Source: Halomonas colorata (GTDB taxonomy: Bacteria > Pseudomonadota > Gammaproteobacteria > Pseudomonadales > Halomonadaceae). Taken from it: 64,000 nt of DNA. The DNA lies in contig NZ_JABUZA010000023.1 in NCBI RefSeq assembly GCF_014897985.1, forward strand, positions 1-64,000, given 5' to 3'. Of the stretch, positions 35,272 through 45,083 are shown one piece after another (within the stretch, counting starts at the first letter, position 1; each line of letters opens with the position of its first letter). Both the position numbers and the translations under genes were made by a program. The notes below the pieces were generated by a model that was given only the letters and a program-made list of their open reading frames with translations, was not told where the DNA came from and ran no database searches.

Positions 35272-36330
35272 TTAGTCGGCGTCGATAGAGGCCGTTTGCA
35301 ATCGGTCGAGCATGGCTATCAGCGCGCTCACCTGGCTGCCTTCACGGGTATCGTGGAGCGGATTCTGCTGCCAAAGGCTTTCGGCATATCCCCACCAATC
35401 CCAACACCCTTGCGGATTGGATAAGCTACTGTCGATTTGCGGGTAAAGCACTACCTGGCGATGCCTTGCGGCCCAGTGATTTAATCCACTGTGACTGACG
35501 AAGGTGTCATTGATGGCATTAGTGCTCATCTGGCAGCCGTGCAGGGCAATCGTGACCGGGCAGGCTTCATCTTCACAGGAAGCGGGGATAAATAGATACC
35601 CGGTATCCGCCAGCCCCTTGACGGCAAACTCTGACTGATCGAACGCGACCAGTTCACCTGACTCTGGACTCACCGTTTCGCGCTCTGGGTATAGCCAGTC
35701 GAGCATTTCGCGGGCGACGTCTTCATCGCAGGCGAGCACATGGCTTCCCCCGCCCTGACGGCAGTTCCCCAGCTCATGGGGGCCAACCGTCTCCTCTTCG
35801 TGAAGACGCACCGGCCAGCCGTGTCCTGCTGTTGGATTGCGCACGACCTTTAACTGTTCAGGCGCTGCCAGCCACTGCCGCCACTGCCCGGCCAAAAGCT
35901 CAACCAGTTCGGGATCAACAACGTTATCCGCACCGCCATGCCAGATAAAAGCTCTTAGCTTGCCAAGGGCTGCCTGATCGCCCGCCTGCTCGTTTTGCGT
36001 ATAACGCTCGCGGCGGTCTTCAAGATCCTCAAGATCAGGCAGGCCACCACGCGTCATCATGCATTGACTAAGCGCCACGCTTAGCGAACCCTGGGAACAC
36101 CCCCAAGGCCCCGCCGCCAGTACCCCAACGCCACTAAAGCGCTCAGGCCAGGCAACCGCTAACTGGGTGGCCATATAACCACCCGAAGATACGCCTACTA
36201 CGCTTGCCTGTTCAGCCATTGCATTTAGCGCAGGCAAGCGATCAGGTGTTTCAGCAGCACTGGCCACCAGAGGCCCGCCTACCAAGAGTATGAAACTGGT
36301 GTAACGGGCAACCACTGGGGCCAGGAACAT
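35272..36330 (-). CDS. Periplasmic/extracellular poly(3-hydroxybutyrate) depolymerase-like esterase
   Basis: The 352-residue protein has an N-terminal signal (through VASAAE), the lipase box GVSSG (S48) in GVSSGGYMATQLAVAWPERF, and the pattern CPVTIALHGCQMSTNAINDTFV with VLYPQIDSSLSNPQGCWDWW. These are typical of PHB depolymerase family esterases resembling the periplasmic PhaZ1 of Rhodospirillum. It would hydrolyse short-chain polyhydroxyalkanoate, the storage polymer common in halomonads. It lies three bases after the FKBP gene, so the isomerase may assist its folding; that link is inferred from position. Confidence 0.82.
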   Translation of the reverse strand: MFLAPVVARYTSFILLVGGPLVASAAETPDRLPALNAMAEQASVVGVSSGGYMATQLAVAWPERFSGVGVLAAGPWGCSQGSLSVALSQCMMTRGGLPDLEDLEDRRERYTQNEQAGDQAALGKLRAFIWHGGADNVVDPELVELLAGQWRQWLAAPEQLKVVRNPTAGHGWPVRLHEEETVGPHELGNCRQGGGSHVLACDEDVAREMLDWLYPERETVSPESGELVAFDQSEFAVKGLADTGYLFIPASCEDEACPVTIALHGCQMSTNAINDTFVSHSGLNHWAARHRQVVLYPQIDSSLSNPQGCWDWWGYAESLWQQNPLHDTREGSQVSALIAMLDRLQTASIDAD

Positions 36331-36333
36331 AGG

Positions 36334-37014
36334 TTATTCGACGCCTAGCAGTTCAACGCGGAAGGTAAGCATTTCGTTGGGGCCAATCGGGCCCTGGCCG
36401 TGTTCACCGTAGGCAAGGTCAGCGGGAATGTATAGCATCCAGCTGTCGCCAACGCTCATCAGCTGCAGGGCTTCCTGCCAGCCTTCAATCACTTGATTGA
36501 CTTGGAAGCTTACCGGTTCACCACGCTCAAACGAGCTATCAAATACGGTGCCATCGAGCAGCATACCTTCGTAGTTCACTTCCACGGTATCTTCAGGCCC
36601 AGGTGTTTCACCATCGCCCGACTCCAGCACTTCGTACTGCAGGCCCGACTCGGTTACTTCAATACCTTCACGCTCGGCGTTTTCCGCCAGGAAGTCATCG
36701 CCTTCTTCCTGGTTTAGCTGGGCCATTTCGGCCGCTTCTTGTTCACGCGCTTCTTGCGAGCGTGCCTGGAAGGCCATGATCGACTCAACCATCTCATCTT
36801 CGCTGAGTGCCAAGTCATTGTCTTCGAACACGTCGCGCATGCCATCGTTAAACGCGTCCAGGTCCAGGTCTTCGATATCGGCCTTCATGCTTTCGCCAAG
36901 CGTAACGCCAAGGCTGTAGGCAAGACGCTGCTCGTCTGTATCAGGGGCGGCGGCAACAAAAGGCGCCACCAAAAGCAGACTGGTCAGGGCCGTTGTAGAG
37001 AGCAGTGTTTTCAT
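36334..37014 (-). CDS. FKBP-type peptidyl-prolyl isomerase, periplasmic (FkpA/Mip-like)
   Basis: The 226-residue protein has a Sec signal (MKTLLSTTALTSLLLVAPFV, cleavage near AAA), a helical acidic N-terminal dimerisation domain (residues 27-110) and a C-terminal FKBP domain. The FKBP part shows VEVNYEGMLLDGTVFDSSFE, VIEGWQEALQLM and YGEHGQGPIGPNEMLTFRVE. Such proteins catalyse proline isomerisation and act as chaperones in the periplasm. The strongly acidic composition fits a halophile. It is the first gene of a two-gene unit with the PHB depolymerase. Confidence 0.9.
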   Translation of the reverse strand: MKTLLSTTALTSLLLVAPFVAAAPDTDEQRLAYSLGVTLGESMKADIEDLDLDAFNDGMRDVFEDNDLALSEDEMVESIMAFQARSQEAREQEAAEMAQLNQEEGDDFLAENAEREGIEVTESGLQYEVLESGDGETPGPEDTVEVNYEGMLLDGTVFDSSFERGEPVSFQVNQVIEGWQEALQLMSVGDSWMLYIPADLAYGEHGQGPIGPNEMLTFRVELLGVE

Positions 37015-37049
37015 TAAAAAATAACCTTATTCGTCGGCGTGATACGCCA

Positions 37050-37089
37050 TATTTAGGGTGCTTCAAAAATATTTAGAGTACTTCAAAAA
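37050..37089. repeat. 20-bp tandem duplication upstream of the FKBP gene
   Basis: Two adjacent 20-base units, TATTTAGGGTGCTTCAAAAA and TATTTAGAGTACTTCAAAAA, differ at two positions. They lie in the 5' region of the FKBP gene and just past the end of teaD. Confidence 0.75.
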
Positions 37090-37125
37090 ATAGGACAGCG
37101 TGTTTATCCAGAGGTTTGCACCAGA

Positions 37126-37569
37126 TTACACAACGAGCGTCGGACAGTGGGCCGCACCGGCCACCCGTTGAGAAACGCTACCTAACAGCATACTTTTTTC
37201 ACCGTTGGTGCCCTGCGCACCAATCACAATTAAATCGCACTCCCGCTTCCAGGCAAAGCGGACGATTGTGCGTGACGGGCGCCCACCTTTCACAAAAGCG
37301 CGAACGCAGCTACTTTCAGCTCCCCTATCGATCGCGTAGGACTTGGCATGCACGGCAATCTCGGTAGCGTACTCTTTTAACGCGTCATCGGGTATATCCA
37401 GTTGGCTTGGGCGTACCATAGAAAGCGACGCCTCAAGCAAACTGTGATGCTTGAATACACACAGGAAATACAGCTCGGCGCCCGTTAGCATATGTAGCCC
37501 AACCGCCTTGTCGAGTGCTTTGATGGCCCCTTTTGATCCATCCACCGGGACTAAAATGCGATTAAACAT
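37126..37569 (-). CDS. teaD: TeaD, universal stress protein regulating ectoine uptake
   Basis: This 147-residue UspA-family protein has the ATP-binding pattern [20 protein letters not shown]. It directly follows teaABC. In Halomonas elongata TeaD has this length and position and down-regulates TeaABC transport in response to ATP. The N-terminal [20 protein letters not shown] is also typical. It starts 20 bases after teaC. Confidence 0.9.
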   Translation of the reverse strand: MFNRILVPVDGSKGAIKALDKAVGLHMLTGAELYFLCVFKHHSLLEASLSMVRPSQLDIPDDALKEYATEIAVHAKSYAIDRGAESSCVRAFVKGGRPSRTIVRFAWKRECDLIVIGAQGTNGEKSMLLGSVSQRVAGAAHCPTLVV

Positions 37570-37589
37570 GCAATTCTCCTTGTGGAAAG

Positions 37590-38873
37590 TTAGCGAAAGG
37601 CCACATCACGCAGGAACAGCGCAATTTGCGGAAACATAATCAGCAGTGCGGCCGCCAGGATCAGCATAAAGATAAACGGAGGCGTGCCTTTAATAACCTC
37701 CCAGTAAGGCCGCTTAAAGATCGCAATGGCGGTAAAGATATCGCACCCAAACGGCGGTGTCGCCGATCCTATGGCCACCTGCAATGTAATCAGGATACCC
37801 ACCAGTACGGGGTCCAGGCCTGTCGCCGCAATAGCGGGAGCAAAGATAGGCGTTAAAACCAGAATGACCACGATAGGATCAACGAACATGCACGCGATAA
37901 AGAAGGAGATACAAATCGCGATCAGAACGCCGGTCGGCCCTGCGTCATTCACCCCGACCGATTCCAAAATCGCCTGGGGGATCTGAGCAAAGGATATGAT
38001 CCACGAGAAACTGTTGCCTACCGCCACCAGGATAAACACCACGGCCGTAATCAAACCGGTGGACTTGGCGATGGCATAGATATCGTTCATTTTGAGCGAA
38101 CGAAATACCACAAACTCCAGCAGAATGGCGTAAAGCACACAGGCGGCAGCGGCCTCGGTGGGGCTGAAAATACCCCCATAAATCCCACCGACGATAATAA
38201 CCGGGAAGCCCAGCGGCCAAAGCGCCTTTTGCACGGCAACGCCGCGCTCCTTCCAGCTGGCACGCTCTTCCGTGGGTACGTCTTTGACTATCGCGTAAAC
38301 GATACAGTAGGCTGAAAACATGAACAAAATCAGCAATCCTGGCCCAATACCGGCGATAAACAGCTCACCAATCGAAGTGCCTGAAATAACCCCGTAGATG
38401 ATCATGCCGATACTCGGCGGGATCAGAAACGCAATATCGCTGGCATTGATTATCAGTGCCAGGGTAAATGAGTCGGAGTAGCCCGCTTTCAGCATTTTCG
38501 GGCGCAGCGGCGAACCAACCGCCACCACTGTAGCCTGGGTGGAACCGGACACAGCGCCAAAAAGCGTGCAAGACGCCGCCGTGCTTACCGCAAGCCCGCC
38601 TTTAATATGGCCGATAAACGACATCACCATATCGATCAGACGGTTAGCTGACTGGCCGCGCGTCATAATATCCGCGGCGAGAATAAACATGGGCACGGCA
38701 ATCAGCGACGCTGGACGAATGCCCGCCATCATTTGCTGGATCAGCGTATCCATTTGGCCGAAGCCATTAAACATCATATAAAAGCCGATGATTGCCGCCG
38801 TAATCAGCGGCACCATCATTGGAAAGCCCAGCAGCAGCAGGGCAATCATGGTGACTACCATTATTGTCGTCAT
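37590..38873 (-). CDS. teaC: TeaC, large membrane subunit of the ectoine TRAP transporter
   Basis: The 427-residue DctM-type subunit has about twelve membrane helices and motifs such as [40 protein letters not shown] and [21 protein letters not shown]. It is the sodium-coupled channel for ectoine and hydroxyectoine uptake. Identification as TeaC rests on the TeaA match and conserved gene order. It lies 30 bases after teaB. Confidence 0.93.
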   Translation of the reverse strand: MTTIMVVTMIALLLLGFPMMVPLITAAIIGFYMMFNGFGQMDTLIQQMMAGIRPASLIAVPMFILAADIMTRGQSANRLIDMVMSFIGHIKGGLAVSTAASCTLFGAVSGSTQATVVAVGSPLRPKMLKAGYSDSFTLALIINASDIAFLIPPSIGMIIYGVISGTSIGELFIAGIGPGLLILFMFSAYCIVYAIVKDVPTEERASWKERGVAVQKALWPLGFPVIIVGGIYGGIFSPTEAAAACVLYAILLEFVVFRSLKMNDIYAIAKSTGLITAVVFILVAVGNSFSWIISFAQIPQAILESVGVNDAGPTGVLIAICISFFIACMFVDPIVVILVLTPIFAPAIAATGLDPVLVGILITLQVAIGSATPPFGCDIFTAIAIFKRPYWEVIKGTPPFIFMLILAAALLIMFPQIALFLRDVAFR

Positions 38874-38903
38874 AACTATTCCCCTAGAGTGCGATGCCCT
38901 ACG

Positions 38904-39482
38904 TCAAACTTCGGTTTCAGTATCTTTATAACCGTCCACAACGCCGGTTGAGAGATACACATCATGCGAAGTGAAGTTTTTGATCGCGGTCAGCAGGTAT
39001 TGGATACCGGTGATCAAAAAACCCATTGGCACCCACAGGTAAATAATCCAGACCGGCAAGCTTAGCGAGGGCAGCACCCGCCCCTTGCTATACAGATCCA
39101 GGATATAAACGACAGAGTAATAAAGTAGAAAGAACATGATCATCGAGGTAAATAGCGCAATACAGATCATGAGAGCTTTGCGCCCACCTACCGGCAACGC
39201 ATCATAAATTGCCGACATACGAATGTGACGCCCATGGCGCGCCGCATAGCCAATACCGGCAAACGTAATCATGATGATTAGAATGCGGTTAAGCTCGCCG
39301 GAAAACATAATGCTGTTGCCAAACACAAAACGGGCCACAACGTTGGTAACCGTATTCAGCGCCATTAGCAAAACCCCTAGCGCCAGAATCACTGACTCGA
39401 TTTTGCTAATTGCATTGTCGATTATCCCTAATATGCCGGGTAAACCTGAGTGGTAGTTCTTTTCGGATTCTTCATCGGTCAT
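38904..39482 (-). CDS. teaB: TeaB, small membrane subunit of the ectoine TRAP transporter
   Basis: This 192-residue DctQ-type protein has four membrane helices, including [20 protein letters not shown], and the landmark [16 protein letters not shown]. It anchors TeaA docking and supports TeaC. The ATG chosen has GGGGGAG seven bases upstream; the longer frame adds 16 residues without homology. A 320-base stretch with a terminator separates it from teaA. Confidence 0.92.
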   Translation of the reverse strand: MTDEESEKNYHSGLPGILGIIDNAISKIESVILALGVLLMALNTVTNVVARFVFGNSIMFSGELNRILIIMITFAGIGYAARHGRHIRMSAIYDALPVGGRKALMICIALFTSMIMFFLLYYSVVYILDLYSKGRVLPSLSLPVWIIYLWVPMGFLITGIQYLLTAIKNFTSHDVYLSTGVVDGYKDTETEV

Positions 39483-39595
39483 GGCAGGACTCCCCCTTTG
39501 GCAGCATGGCTGTGGCTTACAACCGCTCACAGCCCGCTCAACATCATGATCATTCCACGCTCACGATTGCATTGATGAAATAGCGATAGTGAAAA

Positions 39596-39625
39596 AGTAG
39601 TGATGAAACCAGTAGTGATGAAACC
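39596..39625. repeat. 15-bp perfect tandem duplication
   Basis: AGTAGTGATGAAACC occurs twice in direct succession, with a degenerate TGATGAAATAGCGATAGTG just before it. Confidence 0.8.
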
Positions 39626-39740
39626 GCATCGCCACTTTCTTAGCGTAACGGGTGCTTGGCTTTTTTGCGTCAAGATTGGAAAACTATTCTCCAACGCTTT
39701 CTACACTTTTCAAGCCTGCTCTCAGCGCCCTTAGGCCCAT

Positions 39741-39767
39741 AAAAAAGGGGCAGCCTGGCTGCCCCTT
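39741..39767 (-). terminator. Intrinsic terminator after teaA
   Basis: AAGGGGCAG and CTGCCCCTT form a strong stem, and on the minus strand it runs into six T residues. It lies about 40 bases past the teaA stop. Confidence 0.8.
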
Positions 39768-39805
39768 GATGAGTCACCCTATCCGCCAAAGCGGAAATGT
39801 TACGG

Positions 39806-40822
39806 TTACTCGTTGCTGACGGCTTCAAGGTCGGCTTTGAACTGCTCAAGCAGCTCAGCACCGTCTTCTCCGGTCATTTCGAGGAAGGCTTCTTCCACTT
39901 GCGGCGCGCGATCACGGAATGCCTGGATCTGCTCTTCATCCAGACGAGTAACGGTCACTTCATCGGAAGCGGCCTGAATTTTCTCCAGCGCTTCTTCGGC
40001 CAAGCCTTTAATGTGCTCAATAGTGTGGTCGTAAGCAGCATTGGATGCGTCTTGAACCAACTGCTGGTCTTCTTCAGAAAGACCTTCATAGAAGTCCTGG
40101 TTTGCCATCATCGCGGTTGTGAACCAACCGTGGCCGGTAAACGTCAGGTGCGGAGAGACTTCGTACAGGCCGCCTGACTCGATCCAGAAAATCGGGTTTT
40201 CCTGACCATCCAAAATACCGGTTTGCAGACCGCCATACACTTCACCCCACGGCAGCGGCGTCGGTGTTGCGCCAAATGCATCGTAGGTTTCGGAAAGCAG
40301 CGGATTGGTCATGGTACGGATTTTTTTATTGTTCATATCCTCTGGCGAGCTGATCGGCTCGTTAGTGGTGATGACCATTTCACCTTCAGGATACATTTTC
40401 AAAAGCTCAAGGCCTTGCTCGGCGTAAAGCTCAGGGAACATTTCATTGATGGCTTTGCTTTCGTCGAAGAACGTGAGGACCGTTTCTTCATCCGTAGGCA
40501 GAAGGTAGGGAATAAAGAAAATCTGCGCTTCAGGAATCAGCGCACCGGTAAAACCAGGCGACTGATTAACAAACTGGAGGATGCCGTTTTGCGTCTGCTC
40601 CATAATGTCGTCCGACTCGCCCAACTCGCCAAAACGGTAAACCTGCAGCGTGTGGTCGGAATTCTCTTCGATATATTCTTTGAACGCGTAGGCGAACACA
40701 TCCTGTACATCGCCTTCGTACTCTTCATGCGCGTAGCGCCAGTTATCCGCCTGTGCAGCTGCTGTCATGCCCAACAGCAATGCGCCGACGCTAGCCGTCG
40801 TTATTAACTTGCTTGCCTTCAT
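39806..40822 (-). CDS. teaA: TeaA, ectoine/hydroxyectoine-binding protein of the TRAP transporter
   Basis: The 338-residue DctP-family protein has a signal peptide (MKASKLITTASVGALLLGMT, cleaved near AQA-DNW). Its mature part begins DNWRYAHEEYEGDVQDVFAY and closely follows the H. elongata TeaA sequence as I recall it. Shared blocks include RFGELGESDDIMEQTQNGIL and WGEVYGGLQTGILDGQENPI, which contains the ligand-contact region. It captures ectoine with high affinity for osmoprotection. GGGGAA precedes the ATG; an upstream extension of 26 codons lacks homology. Confidence 0.96.
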   Translation of the reverse strand: MKASKLITTASVGALLLGMTAAAQADNWRYAHEEYEGDVQDVFAYAFKEYIEENSDHTLQVYRFGELGESDDIMEQTQNGILQFVNQSPGFTGALIPEAQIFFIPYLLPTDEETVLTFFDESKAINEMFPELYAEQGLELLKMYPEGEMVITTNEPISSPEDMNNKKIRTMTNPLLSETYDAFGATPTPLPWGEVYGGLQTGILDGQENPIFWIESGGLYEVSPHLTFTGHGWFTTAMMANQDFYEGLSEEDQQLVQDASNAAYDHTIEHIKGLAEEALEKIQAASDEVTVTRLDEEQIQAFRDRAPQVEEAFLEMTGEDGAELLEQFKADLEAVSNE

Positions 40823-41013
40823 GCGATGTTCCCCTTGCAGTGGTAAGCGCGATACGAGTGCGCAAGATTCTGCTTTTGTTTTCAGCGTTGAGAAACGCAC
40901 TTTAACGATTGGTTTTACCTTCGCTGACCTGCATAAACGTTATTCACTGCTGTCAGCCAGCGGACGTATAACGAATGGTTAATCAAAAGCAGCTTGATTT
41001 TAGGCTAGCGCGC

Positions 41014-41577
41014 TCATTCAAAGCGGTCAAGCCGGGCGGCCAGGGTTTGCCAGGCTTGCGACACGCTCTCGCGCGCGCTTTGCCCAGACGGACAATGCTT
41101 GTCAAGTTCGCCGAAAAACAGCCTATCCTGCAGCCATTGTGCAACATTTTGTATATTTTCAGCACGTTTTGTTAAATGCGGATTGTTTTCAAACATCTGC
41201 ATCGCCCATGTTTGCCAGCGTTGAAGGTTCTCACGTTCGGCCTGGAGTTCGGCCTGCTGAATGGTTTGGCGAAGAGTGGCAATAGATGAACTTTGCAGCG
41301 CCTGTGGCTTTAACGTGCGCCGCAAATGACGCAATACCTGGGTTATCTCGCGCTGCCAAATATTGCGCTCTTCACGCTCTACTGCAAGGGCATAGGGTCG
41401 CGCCTCAAACCCATGCACAAACAGCCAGCTATGCAATAAAATCTCGCATACATCCACACCAAGCGAGTCCTGCAATGTCAGGCAGGCGCTCTCTATACCG
41501 GGCTCGGCATAAAACGCTAGGGCAAAATCCCATAGCGGCGCCTGCTCCAAGCGGCGCAATCGGTTAGAATCAAGCAT
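41014..41577 (-). CDS. TIGR02444 family protein
   Basis: The 187-residue soluble protein begins MLDSNRLRRLEQAPLWDFAL and contains CLTLQDSLGVDVCEILLHSW, which matches the TIGR02444 family of unknown function found in pseudomonads and relatives. It is divergent from the ABC-F gene yheS, an association kept in related genomes. A GTG four codons earlier is an alternative start. No catalytic motif is visible. Confidence 0.75.
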   Translation of the reverse strand: MLDSNRLRRLEQAPLWDFALAFYAEPGIESACLTLQDSLGVDVCEILLHSWLFVHGFEARPYALAVEREERNIWQREITQVLRHLRRTLKPQALQSSSIATLRQTIQQAELQAERENLQRWQTWAMQMFENNPHLTKRAENIQNVAQWLQDRLFFGELDKHCPSGQSARESVSQAWQTLAARLDRFE

Positions 41578-41605
41578 TGGTTTACCCACTTTTTAGGGAG
41601 AGAGC

Positions 41606-43564
41606 ATGATCGCACTGCGCCAAGTCGCCCTGCAACGCGGCAAGCAAACGCTACTCGATAACGCTGACCTAACGCTACATGATGGCATCAAGGCAGGCAT
41701 TATCGGGGCAAATGGCGCTGGTAAATCGAGCTTATTCAAGCTGTTGCTGAATGAACTGGGCCCTGACCAAGGCGACGTTGAAATGAGCGGCGGCCAGCGC
41801 ATTGCGCATATGGCGCAGGAAGTAGAGGCGCTTGACCGCCCGATTATTGAATATGTTCTCGACGGTGATCATGCCCTGCGTCAAGCAGAGGCCGCGCTGT
41901 TGGCCGCCCAACAGGCGGGCGAAGCACATCGCGAAGCCGAGCTTCACGGGCTAATCGAAACCCTGGATGGCTATCGCGCCGAGTCTCGCGCCGCACAGCT
42001 TTTGGTGGGGCTTGGCTTTATGCAGGCTGACCTGGCGCGCCCGCTATCCGACTTTTCCGGCGGCTGGCGGATGCGCGTCAATCTGGCGCGTACGCTGTTC
42101 ATGCCCTCGGATTTACTGCTGCTCGATGAGCCTACCAACCACCTGGACCTCGACGCGCTGCTCTGGCTTGAACAGTGGCTGACCCGCTACCCCGGCATGC
42201 TGCTGCTGATTTCTCACGACCGCGATTTTCTGGATGCGGTATGTGACCACATCGTGCATATGCACCACCAAACGCTGGAGCTGTACCGAGGCAACTACTC
42301 CCGCTTTGAACGCACCCGTGCCGAGAAGCTGGCGTTGCAGCAGGCGGAAGCGGCAAAGCAGCAGGCCCGCCGGGAAGAGATCGAGCGGTTTATTACCCGC
42401 TTCAAGGCGCAGGCAACCAAAGCGAAGCAGGCGCAAAGCCGGGTAAAAATGCTGGAGCGCATGGAAGACATTGCCGTCGCCCACGTTGATTCGCCCTTTC
42501 ACTTTACGCTACCGGCCGCCGATAAGACCTCGCACCCGCTACTGGTGCTCGACCAGGCCCAGCTGGGCTACCGGGGCAAAGAGCGCGACACCGTTCAGCT
42601 CGACAAGGTCAATATCACCCTGCTGCCGGGCAGCCGTATTGGTCTGCTGGGGCCTAACGGGGCAGGCAAATCGACACTGATCAAATCCCTGACCGGTGAG
42701 CTTGAACTGTTAAACGGCAAGCGCATCCCCGGCGAGCACCTGGCGATTGGCTACTTTGCCCAGCACCAGCTGGAAGGCCTGGACGTCACCTCGACCCCGT
42801 TTGTGCATGTCCAGCGCCTTTCCCCTAAAGCCAGCGACCAGGAGATTCGCAACTTCCTGGGCGGCTTTGGCTTCAAGGGCGATGACGCCTTTGGCGAAGT
42901 GGCCACGTTCTCAGGCGGTGAAAAGGCGCGCCTGGCACTGGCGCTGGTCGCCTGGCAAAAGCCCAATTTGCTGCTGCTGGATGAGCCTACCAACCACCTG
43001 GACCTGGAAATGCGCGAAGCGCTTACCGAGGCACTGGCCGGTTTTGAAGGCACGGTCATTCTGGTATCTCACGACCGTCACCTGCTGCGAGCTACGGTCG
43101 ATGAGTTCTGGTGCGTGGCGGACAATCGGGTTGAACCGTTCGACGGCGACCTTGAGGATTATCGCGCGTGGTTAAAAGCGCGCCTTGAAGAGAGCCGCCG
43201 CGATTCGCGCAGCGAAAAAGCCGAGCGCCAGAACCAGCAGCCCAGTGGCGATAGCCGCGAGGCGCGCAAAGCCTCACGCAAGGCGGCCGCTGAACTGCGC
43301 GAAAAGCTGCGTCCGCTGAAAAAGGAGCGCGACCAGGCTGAGAAAACCATGGAAAAGGCGCAGGCAGCGCTGGAAGAAGTAGAAACCATCCTGGCCGACC
43401 CCGAGCTATACACCGACAGCAGCCGCAAAGCCCAACTGACGGAAGTGCTCGCTAAACAGGCTGATATCAAGGCCGGATTAGACCGTGCCGAGCAGCAGTG
43501 GTTAGCGGCTGAAGAGTCGTTGGAAGCCATGGAGGCGGAGCTTCTTGCCAGTGAAAACGCTTAG
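41606..43564 (+). CDS. yheS: ABC-F family ATPase YheS/Uup-like
   Basis: The 652-residue protein has two ABC domains without membrane segments. Walker A motifs are GANGAGKSS and GPNGAGKST, signatures DFSGGWRMRV and TFSGGEKARL, and Walker B LLLLDEPTNHLDL occurs in each half. The interdomain linker and a charged coiled-coil tail (residues 530-650) match YheS. ABC-F proteins bind the ribosomal E site and help stalled translation. It is monocistronic and converges with dtd. Confidence 0.92.
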   Translation: MIALRQVALQRGKQTLLDNADLTLHDGIKAGIIGANGAGKSSLFKLLLNELGPDQGDVEMSGGQRIAHMAQEVEALDRPIIEYVLDGDHALRQAEAALLAAQQAGEAHREAELHGLIETLDGYRAESRAAQLLVGLGFMQADLARPLSDFSGGWRMRVNLARTLFMPSDLLLLDEPTNHLDLDALLWLEQWLTRYPGMLLLISHDRDFLDAVCDHIVHMHHQTLELYRGNYSRFERTRAEKLALQQAEAAKQQARREEIERFITRFKAQATKAKQAQSRVKMLERMEDIAVAHVDSPFHFTLPAADKTSHPLLVLDQAQLGYRGKERDTVQLDKVNITLLPGSRIGLLGPNGAGKSTLIKSLTGELELLNGKRIPGEHLAIGYFAQHQLEGLDVTSTPFVHVQRLSPKASDQEIRNFLGGFGFKGDDAFGEVATFSGGEKARLALALVAWQKPNLLLLDEPTNHLDLEMREALTEALAGFEGTVILVSHDRHLLRATVDEFWCVADNRVEPFDGDLEDYRAWLKARLEESRRDSRSEKAERQNQQPSGDSREARKASRKAAAELREKLRPLKKERDQAEKTMEKAQAALEEVETILADPELYTDSSRKAQLTEVLAKQADIKAGLDRAEQQWLAAEESLEAMEAELLASENA

Positions 43565-43586
43565 CGCAGGGCTTTTCGCACTCAGT

Positions 43587-44024
43587 CTAGCTTTCTAGTA
43601 AAAAGGTAACCGGCCCGTCGTTAACCAGCGCCACCTGCATATCGGCGCCAAATTGTCCGGTGGCGACGTTCGGCCAGGCTGACTGGGCCTTGGCAACCAG
43701 CTGATTAAATAGCCGCTCTCCCTCAGCCGGGGCAGCGGCGCTGGAAAAGCCGGGGCGCAGGCCCTTTCGCGTCTCGGCGGCCAAGGTAAACTGCGAGACC
43801 AGCAGCAATCCGCCGTTGATCTGCTGAAGATTTAGGTTCATCTTGCCGTCGGCATCGCTAAACACGCGGTAGTGCAAAAGCTTATGCAGCATTTTTTCAA
43901 CCGCGGCGTCGCTGTCGTCTCGCTCAACGCCGACCAGCGCTAAAAGCCCCTGATCAATGGCGCCGATTGTCTGCCCTTCCACCACTACGCTCGCCTGCTT
44001 AACTCGCTGTATGAGTACCTTCAA
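43587..44024 (-). CDS. dtd: D-aminoacyl-tRNA deacylase
   Basis: Dtd removes D-amino acids wrongly attached to tRNA. The 145-residue protein shows [17 protein letters not shown], the active-site [17 protein letters not shown] and the C-terminal [11 protein letters not shown] (Gly-cisPro motif). The length is standard. It converges with yheS, with about 20 bases between the stop codons. Confidence 0.95.
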   Translation of the reverse strand: MKVLIQRVKQASVVVEGQTIGAIDQGLLALVGVERDDSDAAVEKMLHKLLHYRVFSDADGKMNLNLQQINGGLLLVSQFTLAAETRKGLRPGFSSAAAPAEGERLFNQLVAKAQSAWPNVATGQFGADMQVALVNDGPVTFLLES

Positions 44025-44081
44025 CGCTCCCTCTCCTGATAAGCTAAAAGGTTTAGTGTACCTATACCTTTCTCGCCAGTC

Positions 44082-44927
44082 TTACCAGGCACGATACAGC
44101 ATCAAGTCACAGTGCGGCTCACTCAGCAGCGACAGGGTTAGCTGGCTGGTGTGATAAGGCTGGCCTCGGCTGCCCATTATCACCAAATCAGGCGAGTGGC
44201 ACTTGATATAGTCTTTGACGACATCGCACGGTGTGCCAGGTTCGAGTACCAGCTCGATATCGGGGGCGCCGTCTCTATCTTGTACCAGGCACGCTATTTC
44301 GCTGTTGAGCATCTCACGCAAGCGCGCCACTTCCTGCTCGCGCCACTGAGCGTAATAGACCTCTGAGCCAAGCTCGCCTTCACCCGGCAGCGTCCAGGCG
44401 TGGAGCAACGTCAACTTGGCTTCGGGGAAGCGGTTTAACGCCTCGATCAGGGTCTGGCGTGCGGCCAAATAGGAATCTACCGGAATCAGGATGTGCTGCC
44501 AGGGTTGGGTAGGTACGTGGCGCACTACCACCACCGGGCATGGCGCGCTGCGCAATACGCGCATCAGCGTGGTGCCCGCCAGCAGTTCTGGCTGGCCCCG
44601 CTTACGGTGCATGCCCAGCACAATGAGTTCTGCCTGCTGCTCATGGGCCTTACGCACAATTTCCACATGGGGCTCACCAATCACGGTTTGCACTACGGTT
44701 TTGGGCGCTTCAAGCGCATAGTCTTCGCGGATATCGGTCAGTGTGGCGCCAATATGCTCGTTTACCGCCTGCTCCAGCGCCTGAAGCAGATGGGCCGGTA
44801 GATAGGGGTCGAGTACGTGCAGTACGTCTAGCTGGGCGTGCTGGGCATACGCAAGGCGCAGTGCGCGGGCGAAGCCAGCGCGATTATCAGCGGAGAGGTC
44901 GGTGGCAAACACAAACGTGCGGGTCAT
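44082..44927 (-). CDS. Tandem universal stress protein (two UspA domains)
   Basis: The 281-residue protein carries two UspA folds. The first has the ATP-loop motif LGMHRKRGQPELLAGTTLMR, the second VIMGSRGQPYHTSQLTLSLL. This resembles UspE-type proteins of the stress response. The ATG chosen follows GGAG; an ATG seven codons earlier has none. It stands alone. Confidence 0.85.
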   Translation of the reverse strand: MTRTFVFATDLSADNRAGFARALRLAYAQHAQLDVLHVLDPYLPAHLLQALEQAVNEHIGATLTDIREDYALEAPKTVVQTVIGEPHVEIVRKAHEQQAELIVLGMHRKRGQPELLAGTTLMRVLRSAPCPVVVVRHVPTQPWQHILIPVDSYLAARQTLIEALNRFPEAKLTLLHAWTLPGEGELGSEVYYAQWREQEVARLREMLNSEIACLVQDRDGAPDIELVLEPGTPCDVVKDYIKCHSPDLVIMGSRGQPYHTSQLTLSLLSEPHCDLMLYRAW

Positions 44928-45025
44928 GGCATAACGCTCCTCGAACAAGCATCCAAACCGTTAGGCAGTCGTCGTCACACAGACACCCCTCAGCATGGTG
45001 GGCGAAGCCATATCCCGCAAGCTAA

Positions 45026-45080
45026 GTACGTTTCAAAGTACGTTTTAAAGTGCATTTAGTTTTTAAAGCGCACTTGAAGC
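45026..45080. repeat. Degenerate 12-bp repeats at the thiD 3' end
   Basis: GTACGTTTCAAA (45026-45037) is followed directly by GTACGTTTTAAA, then by diverged copies (GTGCATTTAGTTTTTAAA, GCGCACTTGAAGCGC). The array lies just past the thiD stop codon. Confidence 0.6.
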
Positions 45081-45083
45081 GCA

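Larger units (their letters stand above)
39483..39805. other. teaA-teaB intergenic region
   Basis: This gap of about 320 bases contains a hairpin terminator close to teaA and a 15-bp tandem repeat; otherwise no gene is evident. A terminator between the binding-protein gene and the membrane genes would make TeaA more abundant than TeaBC. Confidence 0.6.

Noticed and set aside
40823..41013. Osmoregulated promoter of teaA
   Set aside because: I looked for paired -35 and -10 boxes upstream of teaA and found none with acceptable spacing, so no promoter is claimed.
41966..42502. Alternative frames within the ABC-F gene
   Set aside because: Both frames are overlaid on intact Walker and signature motifs of yheS and have no independent start signals.
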